From Sanyastnella coralliicola (GTDB taxonomy: Bacteria; Bacteroidota; Bacteroidia; Flavobacteriales_D; Sanyastnellaceae): a DNA stretch of 64,000 nt. The position numbers and the translations under genes are program-made. The stretch's first letter is position 1. Every line of letters begins with the position of its first letter. The stretch spans positions 699,501-763,500 of the forward strand of contig NZ_CP132543.1 of NCBI RefSeq assembly GCF_030845195.1, in the 5' to 3' direction. The notes beneath the pieces were generated by a model. That model made no database searches. It had not been told where the DNA came from and worked only from the letters and a program-made list of their open reading frames with translations. Below, piece after piece: positions 9,000-17,893 of the stretch.

Positions 9000-9653
9000 A
9001 TGAAAAATTACTTGCTTATTGCTTGCCTGCTTCTGACTACCGCTTTGAATGCACAAGTTGAAACATGCATCGGAAACAACGGTGAAATGCAGACACTGTT
9101 TGGAGGAGATCGAAGCTTTGGAGGCTTCATCGGACTAGGAACCAAGTTTACCACCTTGAATGATCAAGGGGGAATGATGCTCGGAGGAGAAATCAACGGA
9201 GTATTCGGACACAGTTTGAACGTAGGATTTGTTGGCTATGGTTTGGTCACAGACGTCTACGGAGTGAACCGTGACGATGATAACCAGCGCCTTTACTACG
9301 AGATGGGCTATGGAGGATTAAATATCGAGCCCGTTTTCTTTAGCCGACGAGCGATTCACTTTTCGGCACCGGTAGTCATTGGTGCTGGAGGAATTGGAGA
9401 GAGTCGTCAGCGATTCATTGACATCGATGAATTTGACGAAGACCAAGATTACGACTGGCCAGATTTCTACAACAGCGATTTTTTCCTTGTAGTAGAGCCT
9501 GGACTTCAGCTAGAGATTAACCTCTTGCGTGCTGTGCGTTTGTACGGAGGTGCTAGCTACCGTTTTGTGACAGATGTTGATCTTCCGAATACAGATGTTG
9601 ACAGACTCGGAGGAATCTCAGCTAACTTTGGATTGCGATTCGGTTGGTTCTAA
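9000..9653 (+). CDS. Small outer-membrane beta-barrel protein
   Basis: 217 residues with a signal peptide ending ALNAQ. The mature sequence is Gly- and aromatic-rich with alternating strands (FIGLGTKFTTL, GGMMLGGEINGVFG, LNVGFVGYGLV) and ends in ANFGLRFGWF, a terminal aromatic strand typical of barrels. Function unknown. It lies seven bases ahead of the ECF sigma gene, so it may be part of the same transcript or envelope-stress circuit (inference). Confidence 0.75.
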   Translation: MKNYLLIACLLLTTALNAQVETCIGNNGEMQTLFGGDRSFGGFIGLGTKFTTLNDQGGMMLGGEINGVFGHSLNVGFVGYGLVTDVYGVNRDDDNQRLYYEMGYGGLNIEPVFFSRRAIHFSAPVVIGAGGIGESRQRFIDIDEFDEDQDYDWPDFYNSDFFLVVEPGLQLEINLLRAVRLYGGASYRFVTDVDLPNTDVDRLGGISANFGLRFGWF

Positions 9654-9659
9654 AGTTCG

Positions 9660-10214
9660 TTGAGCACAAGAAGAGACATACACGCTAGCATTATTGAACG
9701 ATGTCGTCAAGGAGAACGTTCGGCTCAACGAGAGCTGTATGAACTCTATGCGCCGGCTATGTTCAACGCTTCATTGCGCATCCTTCAAAGCAGGGAAGAG
9801 GCAGAAGATGTGCTGCAAGAATGTTTCGTCAAGATGTTCAAGAACCTACAGAACTTCCGAGGAGACGCCAGTTTTGGAAGTTGGTTCAAACGCATTGTCG
9901 TCAATGCCTCAATCAATCGCTTGAAAAAGCGCAAACTGATGACCACTGAATTAGATGAGGTCACAGAATGGGTAGATGATGAAGACGAACCAGTGAAAGA
10001 ACCAGAATACACGATAGCGGATGTTCAGAATGCGGTAGGTGCCCTTTCTGACGGATACCGCGCGGTATTCACTATGTATATGTTTGAAGACTACAGCCAT
10101 AAAGAAATCGCCGATGAGCTTGGTGTCAGTGAGTCGACTTCAAAGTCGCAGCTGAATAGAGCTCGAAAGCGAGTGAAAGAATGGTTGATCAATAATGGAA
10201 GAAATGGAATCTGA
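9660..10214 (+). CDS. ECF-type RNA polymerase sigma factor
   Basis: 184 residues with sigma region 2 (RELYELYAPAMFNASLRILQSREEAEDVLQECFVKMFKNLQNFRG, about 20-70) and region 4 (ALSDGYRAVFTMYMFEDYSHKEIADELGVSESTSKSQLNRARKRVKEWL, about 130-178), joined by an acidic linker. The start is TTG; no in-frame ATG precedes region 2. It overlaps the next gene, which encodes a single-helix protein likely to be its membrane-bound regulator. It should direct polymerase to GAAAC / CGTA-like promoters; one candidate is noted at 26773. Confidence 0.9.
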   Translation: MSTRRDIHASIIERCRQGERSAQRELYELYAPAMFNASLRILQSREEAEDVLQECFVKMFKNLQNFRGDASFGSWFKRIVVNASINRLKKRKLMTTELDEVTEWVDDEDEPVKEPEYTIADVQNAVGALSDGYRAVFTMYMFEDYSHKEIADELGVSESTSKSQLNRARKRVKEWLINNGRNGI

Positions 10215-10782
10215 TAAAATGAAGAAGTTCATCGATCAGCATCGTGAAGGTTTCGACAACGAAATACCTTCAGGAGATCTATGGTCGAAGATCGACGCGG
10301 AACTCGGTCCGCAAGAATCTAAGGAACGTACGGTACCTATCCGCTGGTTGTGGATGACCGTAGCAAGTGCTGCTTGTGCTGTGCTTTTGATGGGAGTGTT
10401 TGTCTTCCTTCAAGACGGGGGGACAGAGGTTATCGTTGAAACCCCTCCAACACAGGAACAAGAGACCATTCCTTCTTTGTCGCTCTCAGACATTAGTAGT
10501 GAGCTCGCTGAAGTAGAGCAATACTACATTTCTGAAGTATCTCTTCGCACCGAGGAGCTGATGCAATATGCTGAAGCTGAAGAGTACCTAGCAGAAGTCG
10601 AACTGCTGAAAGAGGAGTTCGAAACATTGAAGAAAGAAATGGGACGTGGTGTTGATCAGCATAAGATCGTTGAAGCCATGATCCAGAATTACCGATTGCG
10701 CCTTGAGATTTTAGAAGCACTGCTTGAAGAACTCGAAGACAATCAGTTCGAACCAGTTAATAATTCGCGATATGAAGCATAG
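10195..10782 (+). CDS. Probable anti-sigma factor, single-pass membrane protein
   Basis: 195 residues: a charged cytoplasmic N-terminus (KKFIDQHREGFDNEIPSGDLWSKIDAEL), one transmembrane helix (WLWMTVASAACAVLLMGVFVF, about 48-69), then a Glu-rich region with coiled-coil character (AEVELLKEEFETLKKEM). The topology and overlap with the upstream ECF sigma gene suggest sequestration of the sigma factor. There is no recognisable zinc anti-sigma (HxxxCxxC) motif, so it belongs to another type. In-frame ATGs at 10195, 10204 and 10219 are all possible starts. Confidence 0.65.
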   Translation: MEEMESDKMKKFIDQHREGFDNEIPSGDLWSKIDAELGPQESKERTVPIRWLWMTVASAACAVLLMGVFVFLQDGGTEVIVETPPTQEQETIPSLSLSDISSELAEVEQYYISEVSLRTEELMQYAEAEEYLAEVELLKEEFETLKKEMGRGVDQHKIVEAMIQNYRLRLEILEALLEELEDNQFEPVNNSRYEA

Positions 10783-11863
10783 TTTATTCCTTATTCTATT
10801 TTTCTCTTGCCTTGCTTCTTTCGCTAGCGCGGAAAACACCGATCATCGCTTCGATGACCATCGGATCGTACAACGTACCTACGGCGTATCTTCTGAGACT
10901 TCGCTTGAAGTAACGAACATGTACGGAAATGTCACCTTCAATTCATGGGATGCAGACTCGGTTAAGATCTATGTGAAGATTACGGCCTACTCTGAAAGCT
11001 CTGGAGACCTCAGAGAAATGCTTGAAGACATCCATGTGGAAGTGCAGAAGAGCAGCAACTTTATCATTGTTGAGTCTGATTGGTCTGATAACGTAGGGTT
11101 CCTTAAAAAGGGCGTCTATGATATCCAACAAGGCCTAGGCAGTAATAAGCGTATCGAAGTAGATGTGGAGATTTCCTTGCCGGCTTATGTGGATTTGGAG
11201 GTCACCAATAAATTTGGTGATGTCTTTATGGGTGATCACGACGGTGAAGTTGACATCGATCTGTCGCACGGTGATTTGCGAGCACATGATCTCACAAAGC
11301 CGGGAAAGATCAAAGTCGCCTACGGGAAACTTGATATTCACGAATTAGGCGGCGGTAGACTCGAGTTGAGTTACTGCGAAGACGCGGCCATCGAAAAGGT
11401 CAAGGAGCTTTACTTAAAGTCGAATTCAAGTGAAGTCGAAATTGAAGAAGCCGATGAATTGCGCTTAGACTGCAGACACGATGAAATTCACGTGGAGTCA
11501 GCCCGTAAGATTCTAGGAACAGCCTTTCTCACTGATATTATGGTTGAAGACCTGGAAGAAAGCATCGATATGAATACCCGAATGGGTGAAGTCCGACTGA
11601 GAAACGTATCTTCAGATTTGAAGCTCGTAAAGCTGGGCACGAACATGACTGACGTTATCGTAGAACTGGATCCCTTCTTTATGGGGAGCGTTCGTTTGGA
11701 TCTTGATAACGTGAAGAACTCTTCGATCTCAGTAGACGACAAAGAAATTATCCAAGACGATCAATCTGAAGATGACCGCGTCTTGGTGATGAATGTGGCA
11801 GGAGATGATACCCCAATCATCGATATAACGTCAAAAGGAGGCTACTTCCGATTGACGAAATAA
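10772..11863 (+). CDS. Exported DUF4097-like beta-solenoid protein
   Basis: 363 residues from the ATG at 10772 (MKHSLFLILFFSCLASFASAE, a normal signal peptide); the ORF could be extended upstream to 10724 but that would bury the signal. The body repeats short strands of the type VTNMYGNVTFNSWDADSVKI and VTNKFGDVFMGDHDGEVDI, as in DUF4097/DUF2807-like solenoids. It overlaps the anti-sigma-like gene by 11 bases and closes the sigma operon, which ends at a strong terminator. The dispersed 13-mer at 10822-10834 encodes ASAE at the signal cleavage region. Confidence 0.75.
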   Translation: MKHSLFLILFFSCLASFASAENTDHRFDDHRIVQRTYGVSSETSLEVTNMYGNVTFNSWDADSVKIYVKITAYSESSGDLREMLEDIHVEVQKSSNFIIVESDWSDNVGFLKKGVYDIQQGLGSNKRIEVDVEISLPAYVDLEVTNKFGDVFMGDHDGEVDIDLSHGDLRAHDLTKPGKIKVAYGKLDIHELGGGRLELSYCEDAAIEKVKELYLKSNSSEVEIEEADELRLDCRHDEIHVESARKILGTAFLTDIMVEDLEESIDMNTRMGEVRLRNVSSDLKLVKLGTNMTDVIVELDPFFMGSVRLDLDNVKNSSISVDDKEIIQDDQSEDDRVLVMNVAGDDTPIIDITSKGGYFRLTK

Positions 11864-11886
11864 GTTGTTACTATCTAATCAGAAGA

Positions 11887-11920
11887 ACCGACTTTCTCTC
11901 CGCAGAGGGTCGGTTTTTTT
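11887..11920 (+). terminator. Rho-independent terminator of the sigma operon
   Basis: ACCGAC ... GTCGGT stem with a 16-base loop that can itself partly pair, followed by seven T residues. Confidence 0.85.
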
Positions 11921-12230
11921 CATTTCTAACCACGGGTCAAATCAAGAAATTTTCCTTTTTCGGGAAGAATTCCATCTGTAGTTCACTTGAAAAATGTGCT
12001 CATTCTGGCCCTTTGTAGGAACAATATGGTTTAAGTGTCCTACAAGTAGGGGTTCACATTATCAATGAGTTAGCCTTTGGTTTTCCCATTTTGAACCGCC
12101 CGGTCCTACATTCTCACAGCCGAATACGGCAGCCTGTCAGGGCAAGTCCTACATCGCCAATAAGGAAGCAACTGACAAACGTTCCTACAAGGCCGTCGTT
12201 CATTTGTACTGACTAATTCAGATAACTCAG
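11921..12230. promoter_or_regulatory. Gene-free region with four spaced TCCTACA motifs
   Basis: 310 bases with no credible ORF upstream of the Cys-rich secreted protein. TCCTACA occurs at 12038, 12104, 12147 and 12183, and its complement TGTAGGA at 12014. Spacings are about 66, 43 and 36 bases. Possibly operator sites for an unknown regulator; no known consensus fits. Confidence 0.35.
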
Positions 12231-13922
12231 ATGAGAGAGATGGGTTTCAATGTACCTCGAACAGTCATGTTACTGTTGGTGGTACTGCAGGGACTGAACC
12301 TCACGGCGCAATGCCCTGCATCCATTTTCTCTATCACCGAGTCCTGTGAAGAACAGGAACCGGGAATTTTTAACACCGCAGTTGATATCGTAGCCGATCT
12401 CGACGAAGGTTGCACTTTGAACGAAGTGTGCTATTCCCGACAGGGTGATGGAGAACAATTATGTATCGATGTATCCGGACTCAACATTGGGTCAGGTGAT
12501 ATCTACCATTTAGAACTTCCAGGTGGAGGCGCTTACCTCTTTTGGGTAAGCACAAGCACTCAATCTAGTGAGCTTGTGGAGCAATGGGTCAACTGTTATG
12601 ATGACACATTCTCTTGCCAAAATCCGTTTGCGGTAAACTACAATCTGTCATTAGCGGCAGAAAATGAGTTGGCTTGTATTTACGACACCTACGTCTGTGA
12701 CTGTTCAGGGAACAGCCATTCTCAAGGAGTGATGATCTACTTGGGAGACGGTGAATACGAGAATCCGGGAGTAGGAAAAGAATGGAACGGCGTGCCGGTT
12801 GACTTCACTTGTAATGTGTGGGGCTTCGACTGTGGTGATGGAAACATCAACTTCGACCCGTATGGAGTTTGTGACGGAAACTTGCCGCCCAATAACGGAT
12901 GTAGTTCTCCTGGCTGTACTCCATTGACATTGGCTATTCAACAGAACCCATGTGAAGCAACGCCAACAGGTTTGGCTACCAGCCTCCTGTTAGAATTTGG
13001 AATTTCTTCGGGATGTGAAGCAGACTTGCTGTGTTATGCCATCAACGGGGGAGAGGAGATGTGTATTTCTGTCCCGAACCTAGGGAATCAACAAAGTTTC
13101 CTCCTTCCTCTTGAAGAATTTGGAAACTATCAATTCCACTTCGAAACAACGGCTGGAGCGGTTTCACCATTCTTCTACTACACCGCAGAAGACCTGTGTG
13201 CCGCAGAAGAAACCATTTGTGACTGTGCTGGACAAGTATGGCCTGCTTCATTCACGAGCTACATCGGAGATGGGACCTTCAATGATGGAACACCAACCCT
13301 CGAAGGTTACCAGCTTGATTTCAACTGTATTGAATGGGGCTTTGATTGTAGCGATGGAGGTGGAGGCTCAGATCCATTTGGGGTTTGTAGCGGAAACTTG
13401 CCACCAGAAAATGGTTGTGGAGACGCACCAATTATTCCAGGTTGTATGGATGCAGGTGCATGTAACTATGTGCCACAAGCCGTGATAGATAACGGTTCTT
13501 GTACCTACGACTGTTTTGGTTGTATTGACCCACTCGCATGTAATTACGATTTGCAGGCCTTGATCGCTATCGATGAATGCACTTATCCAGACCCAGGATA
13601 TGATTGTTTAGGCAATTGTGTCAACGATGTAGATGGTGACGGAATTTGTGATGAATTCGAAGTGCAAGGCTGTACTTACAGTTTCGCCTGTAATTATAAT
13701 CCGGCCGCTACCGAGGAAGATGGGTCTTGTGAACGATCGTCATGCACTGGATGCACCAATTTCGCTGCGGCGAATTACGATCCAACAGCCACGGAAGATG
13801 ATGGGACATGCTTCTTTGATTTCTCTGAAACTTGTCCTGCCGACCTAGACAACAATAATGTCGTAGCCATTTCTGACCTGCTCATTTTGATTGGGTTCAT
13901 TGGCACCACGTGCGACGAATAG
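12231..13922 (+). CDS. Secreted Cys-rich protein with GC-ACNY repeats and dockerin-like tail
   Basis: 563 residues with a signal peptide (cleavage near NLTAQ). Two homologous halves each carry a beta domain ending in CDCxG ... YLGDG/YIGDG ... CNVWGFDC/CIEWGFDC ... DPFGVC. They are followed by four short modules of the type GCMDAGACNYVPQAVIDNGSC (about residues 405-530), which are common in secreted marine Bacteroidota proteins. The last 30 residues (CPADLDNNNVVAISDLLILIGFIG) form an EF-hand/dockerin-like segment that also closes the protein at 61650-63698. No T9SS type A domain is visible. ATGs at 12231 or 12240 could start it. Confidence 0.75.
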   Translation: MREMGFNVPRTVMLLLVVLQGLNLTAQCPASIFSITESCEEQEPGIFNTAVDIVADLDEGCTLNEVCYSRQGDGEQLCIDVSGLNIGSGDIYHLELPGGGAYLFWVSTSTQSSELVEQWVNCYDDTFSCQNPFAVNYNLSLAAENELACIYDTYVCDCSGNSHSQGVMIYLGDGEYENPGVGKEWNGVPVDFTCNVWGFDCGDGNINFDPYGVCDGNLPPNNGCSSPGCTPLTLAIQQNPCEATPTGLATSLLLEFGISSGCEADLLCYAINGGEEMCISVPNLGNQQSFLLPLEEFGNYQFHFETTAGAVSPFFYYTAEDLCAAEETICDCAGQVWPASFTSYIGDGTFNDGTPTLEGYQLDFNCIEWGFDCSDGGGGSDPFGVCSGNLPPENGCGDAPIIPGCMDAGACNYVPQAVIDNGSCTYDCFGCIDPLACNYDLQALIAIDECTYPDPGYDCLGNCVNDVDGDGICDEFEVQGCTYSFACNYNPAATEEDGSCERSSCTGCTNFAAANYDPTATEDDGTCFFDFSETCPADLDNNNVVAISDLLILIGFIGTTCDE

Positions 13923-13935
13923 AATATTTGGGAGG

Positions 13936-14006
13936 AGACCGGTACTGGAGGGCACCGGTCTACGTTAGCTGGAGAAGGTCGCCTATGGGCGGCCTTTTCT
14001 CTTTTT
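13936..14006 (+). terminator. Two hairpins behind the Cys-rich gene
   Basis: First AGACCGGT ... ACCGGTCT (13936-13961), then AAGGTCGCC-TATG-GGCGGCCTT (13975-13996) followed by a pyrimidine/T tract. The second has terminator form. Confidence 0.75.
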
Positions 14007-14029
14007 ATGCTGGGAGGGAATATCCACCA

Positions 14030-14899
14030 CTATCGATCTTTTTCATGTGAATCGTCTTCGCCGGGTAAGACAATCTCTATCGTCGCGTGTTCGATGTTAA
14101 ACGCTCTCACGGCGTGGCGTACCTCTTTCTTGATTTTCGCTAGCGCGGAACGGCTGACGCCTTCTTCTACAACGAGCACCACACTCATAATCATCTTTTC
14201 ACCATCAAGTGTCCAAAGGTGAAGGTCTCTGACTTCGAGAATGTGGCCAACATCTTTGATGGTACTTGATAATTCAGGCACTGAAATGGACTCAGGCACC
14301 TTTTGAAGTATGATGTTCAAACTCTCACGTACGTTTCGAATCACATTGAATAAAATGAATCCGGCAATCAGAACCGAGAGAATCGGATCGATGACATGCC
14401 ACCCAGTAAAGTAGATAATGACGGCTCCAATTAAGATAGCTACCCAACCAAGAACATCTTCAAGGAGGTGCAAGCTCACTACACGTTCGTTCAAGGTATT
14501 TCCTTGACGCAGTTGTTTCATCGCGAGGTAGTTGATGATGATACCTACTACCGCAATCGCAAACATTCCAGTACTCAAGGTTTCTTGCGGTTCTCGAATT
14601 CGCGGAATCGCTTCCACAACAATGAAAATGGAACCGGCCGTAAGAATCAAGCTGTTGATCAGTGCCCCCAACAATGAATAGCGACGGTAACCATAGGTGA
14701 ACTTTTCGTCTCTACCTTTCCGCGCTAGCGATTGAAAATACCAAGCTAATCCAAGACTCAGGGAATCACCAAAGTCATGCAAGGCATCTGATAGAATAGC
14801 CAGACTATTGGTGTACCAACCACCGAATAATTCAACCCCGAAAAAGACGAGGTTGAGCCAAAAGGCAATGCGAATATTTCGTGTGTGGATTTGATGCAC
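14030..14899 (-). CDS. CDF-family cation (zinc-type) efflux transporter
   Basis: About 290 residues with six membrane helices. Metal-site signatures are SDALHDFGDS in helix 2 and HLLEDVLGW in helix 5, each giving the HxxxD pair of zinc-exporting CDF proteins. The C-terminal cytoplasmic domain is seen in SVPELSSTIKDVGHILEVRDLHLWTLDGEKMIMS. The frame can extend to an ATG at 14950, but that segment overlaps the smpB promoter region and is not family-like; the GTG at 14899 (VHQIHTRNIRIAF) fits better. It is divergent from smpB. Two 13-mers lie in it (14138-14150 and 14718-14730). Confidence 0.85.
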   Translation of the reverse strand: MHQIHTRNIRIAFWLNLVFFGVELFGGWYTNSLAILSDALHDFGDSLSLGLAWYFQSLARKGRDEKFTYGYRRYSLLGALINSLILTAGSIFIVVEAIPRIREPQETLSTGMFAIAVVGIIINYLAMKQLRQGNTLNERVVSLHLLEDVLGWVAILIGAVIIYFTGWHVIDPILSVLIAGFILFNVIRNVRESLNIILQKVPESISVPELSSTIKDVGHILEVRDLHLWTLDGEKMIMSVVLVVEEGVSRSALAKIKKEVRHAVRAFNIEHATIEIVLPGEDDSHEKDR

Positions 14900-14954
14900 C
14901 AAAAAAAGGTACGGAGAATTGAAGCGGCAATTGCTGAGCAATGTCAGCATTCGC

Positions 14955-14962
14955 TACCTTTG
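14955..14962 (+). promoter_or_regulatory. -7 promoter element of smpB
   Basis: TACCTTTG ends four bases before the smpB ATG; the transcript would be essentially leaderless. Confidence 0.6.
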
Positions 14963-14966
14963 CAGC

Positions 14967-15404
14967 ATGCCAGCTATTCTGAATAAAAAAGCCCGCTTCC
15001 GTTATTTCCTGGAGGATGAATTTGTGGCCGGGATTCAATTGACCGGTACAGAGATTAAATCCATCCGCACGGGGAAGGCGAGTATTGTAGAAGCTTTCTG
15101 TAAGATGAAGAATGGCGAGCTATTCGTGATTAACATGTACATCGCTGAATATGAGAATGGTGGGTACGCGAATCACAAGCCGAAACGCGAACGGAAACTG
15201 CTTCTGAATCGCAGTGAATTGAACAAAATTGATCGCAAGGTGAAGAACCAAGCGATGACCATTGTTCCGATTGAAGTATTCATCAACGAAAGCGGTCTGG
15301 CGAAGATGAAAATCGCCATGGCTAAGGGTAAAAAACTGCACGATAAGCGCGACACGCTGAAGCAGAAAGACCTCAAGCGTGAGATGGATCGAAGAATGAA
15401 GTAA
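14967..15404 (+). CDS. smpB: SsrA-binding protein SmpB
   Basis: 145 residues; binds tmRNA and brings it to stalled ribosomes in trans-translation. Signature stretches are NKKARFRYFLEDEFVAGIQLTGTEIKSIR (5-33), YIAEYENGGYANHKPKRERKLLL and the basic tail KGKKLHDKRDTLKQKDLKREMDRRMK. The upstream in-frame ATG at 14919 is rejected because the family starts at MPAILNKKA and the promoter element lies between them. The stop overlaps the bioA start (TAATG). No tmRNA gene is seen in this window. Confidence 0.95.
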   Translation: MPAILNKKARFRYFLEDEFVAGIQLTGTEIKSIRTGKASIVEAFCKMKNGELFVINMYIAEYENGGYANHKPKRERKLLLNRSELNKIDRKVKNQAMTIVPIEVFINESGLAKMKIAMAKGKKLHDKRDTLKQKDLKREMDRRMK

Positions 15405-16666
15405 TGCGCAGCATCGATCAAGATTACCTCATTTGGCACCCTTTCAGCCAAATGAAGAATACCAACGAACTTCCACTGGTCACTGAAGCAAAAGGGGCCT
15501 ACTTACATACCTCAGACGGACGTAAAATCTTTGATGCGATCTCATCTTGGTGGGTGAATTTGCACGGTCACTCCAACCCATATCTCGCGGAAGCCATTGC
15601 AAAACAAGCGTGCCAACTTGAACACGTCATCTTCGCTGGATTCACCCATCAGCCCTCCATCACACTCTGTGAAAGACTTGATAAACATCTTCCAGAAGGC
15701 GAGTGGAAATACTTCTTCTCCGATAATGGAAGTACGGCTGTAGAAGTCGCTTTGAAGATGGCTTACCAGTTTTTCCGCGTTAGCGACAAGCAACGAAAAG
15801 TGAACTTAATTGCTTTCGAAGGCAGTTACCATGGCGACACCTTCGGCGCAATGTCGGCGGCGGAACGAAGCGTTTTCACAGAACCTTGGGATGATTTGTT
15901 TTTTGAAGCAAGCCATCTCCCAGTCCCAACAGATGAAAACATTGATGAGCTGGAACGACGAGTAGAGTCACTCGCCAATGATCCATGCATCTTTATCTAT
16001 GAACCGCTGGTGCTCGGAGCCGCAGGGATGCAGTTCTACAAGGCAGATCATCTTGAACGCCTGCAAACAATCATCAGAAAGAGGCAAGGTATTCTGATTG
16101 CTGATGAGGTAATGACCGGTTTCGGAAGAACAGGGAAGTGGTTTGCTTCAGAACACACGAATGTCAAGCCTGACATGCTCTGTCTTTCTAAAGGACTTAC
16201 CGGGGGTGCCTTGCCGATGTCGCTGACAGTGTGCGATCAACGCTTCTACAATACTTTCCTCGACGATAAGTTTGAAAAAGGCTTCTTACACGGACATTCA
16301 TTCACTGGAAATCCGTTGGGTTGTGCGGCTGCTTTGGCGAGCCTAGATCTCATGGAGCAGCAAGAAACATGGGATGGCATTGACCGCATTCATGCTTGTT
16401 ATGAAGAACGTGAAGAGGAGCTCAAAGTCACTGGGAAATTGCAGAACATCCGCATGATAGGACCGATCTTGGCGATGGATGTGATGGAAGAGAACAAAGG
16501 CTACATTCATCCCCTGCGAGATCGACTTTACAACGCCTTCATGAAACGAGGTCAGTTGATTCGTCCACTCGGCAATGTCATTTATCTCTTGCCTCCTTAC
16601 ATCGCTACCGCGGAAGAAATCCACCATTCCATCGATGTCATCATCGAAGTGGTGCAGGAACTTTGA
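15404..16666 (+). CDS. bioA: Adenosylmethionine-8-amino-7-oxononanoate aminotransferase
   Basis: PLP-dependent class III aminotransferase that converts KAPA to DAPA in biotin synthesis using SAM as amino donor. 420 residues. HPFSQMK (12-18) and SSWWVNLHGHS (47-57) are BioA substrate-site signatures; LIADEVMTGFGRTGK (231-245) holds the PLP-contacting Asp234, and LSKGLTGG (261-268) holds the Schiff-base Lys263. It is coupled to smpB by a one-base overlap and followed within 15 bases by a ketoacyl synthase. A 13-mer lies at 15773-15785 (FRVS) and a variant at 16603-16615 (ATAE). Confidence 0.95.
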   Translation: MRSIDQDYLIWHPFSQMKNTNELPLVTEAKGAYLHTSDGRKIFDAISSWWVNLHGHSNPYLAEAIAKQACQLEHVIFAGFTHQPSITLCERLDKHLPEGEWKYFFSDNGSTAVEVALKMAYQFFRVSDKQRKVNLIAFEGSYHGDTFGAMSAAERSVFTEPWDDLFFEASHLPVPTDENIDELERRVESLANDPCIFIYEPLVLGAAGMQFYKADHLERLQTIIRKRQGILIADEVMTGFGRTGKWFASEHTNVKPDMLCLSKGLTGGALPMSLTVCDQRFYNTFLDDKFEKGFLHGHSFTGNPLGCAAALASLDLMEQQETWDGIDRIHACYEEREEELKVTGKLQNIRMIGPILAMDVMEENKGYIHPLRDRLYNAFMKRGQLIRPLGNVIYLLPPYIATAEEIHHSIDVIIEVVQEL

Positions 16667-16674
16667 TACTTTTG
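16667..16674 (+). promoter_or_regulatory. -7 promoter element at the bioA / ketoacyl synthase junction
   Basis: TACTTTTG overlaps the bioA stop region and ends six bases before the ATG of the ketoacyl synthase gene. Confidence 0.45.
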
Positions 16675-16680
16675 TCGGCC

Positions 16681-17772
16681 ATGTTCATCGACGACATTTC
16701 CTTTTCATTTCCTGGCGCTGATTCGTTTGAATCGTTGACCCAGTTATTGCGTGCTGAAGCTGCTCCATTCACTTCATGGAAGGAGAAAGTCGCAGGACGT
16801 ATTGACGATTCGTCGTGGAAAGAAATTGCTGAACAACTCAATGATCCACGGGCTTTTCAAAAGCTTGATCGGACGGCGAAGATGGCTGCTGTGTTGTTGA
16901 ATCCCCTGAGTGATTCCAGCATTGATTCAATCTTCATTGGTTCCGCTCGAGGAGCGACGGAAACGTGGGAGAAGGCCCATGCATCGATGCTTGAAAAGGG
17001 GAGCGTTCCGGTCAAGACATCACCCTTGACAACTCTTGGAAACTTGGCCTCGAATGCCGCCGCCCAAAACCGCCTCAGTGTCTCCAGTTTGACCTCTTCC
17101 ATGACGTGCGGCAGCGGTCTTCAATCGCTCATCAACGGCTTGAAATTGTTGGAGGGAGGAGTGCTCAATTGTTTCGTTGCAGGTGGGGTAGAAGCGCCAC
17201 TTACTGACTTTACTTATGCTCAGTTTGAGGCCTTGGGTCTGCTCGCTAGCGCGGAATCAGAATTCCCTTCGAAACCATTGACTAAGAAGCGAAGCAATCA
17301 ATTGGTGCTTTCGGAAGGTGGAGTGTTAGCTCGTATCTCAAAGAAGGCTTCGCCGTTCCGCGTTAGCGCCTATGGAGAAGCAACAGAGACCACGGTAAGT
17401 CCGACAGCTTTCGCGTCAAAAGCCATGTCTGATTCAATGAAAATGGCGATTTCAAAAGCAGGAATTCAACCCGACCTGGTCATTGCCCATGCGCCAGGCA
17501 CAGTGAAGGGAGATCAAGGGGAATTGAAGGTGATTCAGGAGCTTTTTGGCGAAAAAATGCCCGTTTTTAGCACAAAAGGCTACACCGGACACACCCTTGG
17601 AGCCAGTGGAATGGTGAGTGTAGTTTTCGCCATGCATTTCTTGAATCTCGGTAAGTTGCCTGAAATGAGTTTGTTCCCGGAATTAGCGGGTGAGCGTGTG
17701 AATTCAGTGTTGATCAACGCCACAGGATTCGGCGGCAATAGTATGTCGTTGATGCTCAGTAAAGCAGGGTAG
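16681..17772 (+). CDS. Beta-ketoacyl synthase-like protein, possible biotin-pathway partner
   Basis: 363 residues from the ATG at 16681; the TTG at 16663 is less likely given the promoter element between them. The thiolase-fold triad is visible: Cys143 in SMTCGSGLQSL, His in AHAPGTVKGDQGEL and His in STKGYTGHTLGASGM. It is shorter and more divergent than FabF. Placement directly behind bioA suggests it supplies or extends the pimeloyl chain, but this is inference; it could also serve another acyl pathway. It contains two 13-mers (17244-17256 and 17356-17368). Confidence 0.8.
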   Translation: MFIDDISFSFPGADSFESLTQLLRAEAAPFTSWKEKVAGRIDDSSWKEIAEQLNDPRAFQKLDRTAKMAAVLLNPLSDSSIDSIFIGSARGATETWEKAHASMLEKGSVPVKTSPLTTLGNLASNAAAQNRLSVSSLTSSMTCGSGLQSLINGLKLLEGGVLNCFVAGGVEAPLTDFTYAQFEALGLLASAESEFPSKPLTKKRSNQLVLSEGGVLARISKKASPFRVSAYGEATETTVSPTAFASKAMSDSMKMAISKAGIQPDLVIAHAPGTVKGDQGELKVIQELFGEKMPVFSTKGYTGHTLGASGMVSVVFAMHFLNLGKLPEMSLFPELAGERVNSVLINATGFGGNSMSLMLSKAG

Positions 17773-17855
17773 ATTGCTGAGCTCATAAGGCCTCCCGTGA
17801 ATAACTTTGTTAATAGTTGAATTCCTAGAACTGCTTCAACCCCTATGCAGGCGGC

Positions 17856-17863
17856 TAACTTTG
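17856..17863 (+). promoter_or_regulatory. -7 promoter element upstream of a conserved hypothetical gene
   Basis: TAACTTTG about 30 bases before the ATG at 17894. Confidence 0.4.
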
Positions 17864-17893
17864 GCTTGCAAGAACCGCAACCTCCTCTAGTTG

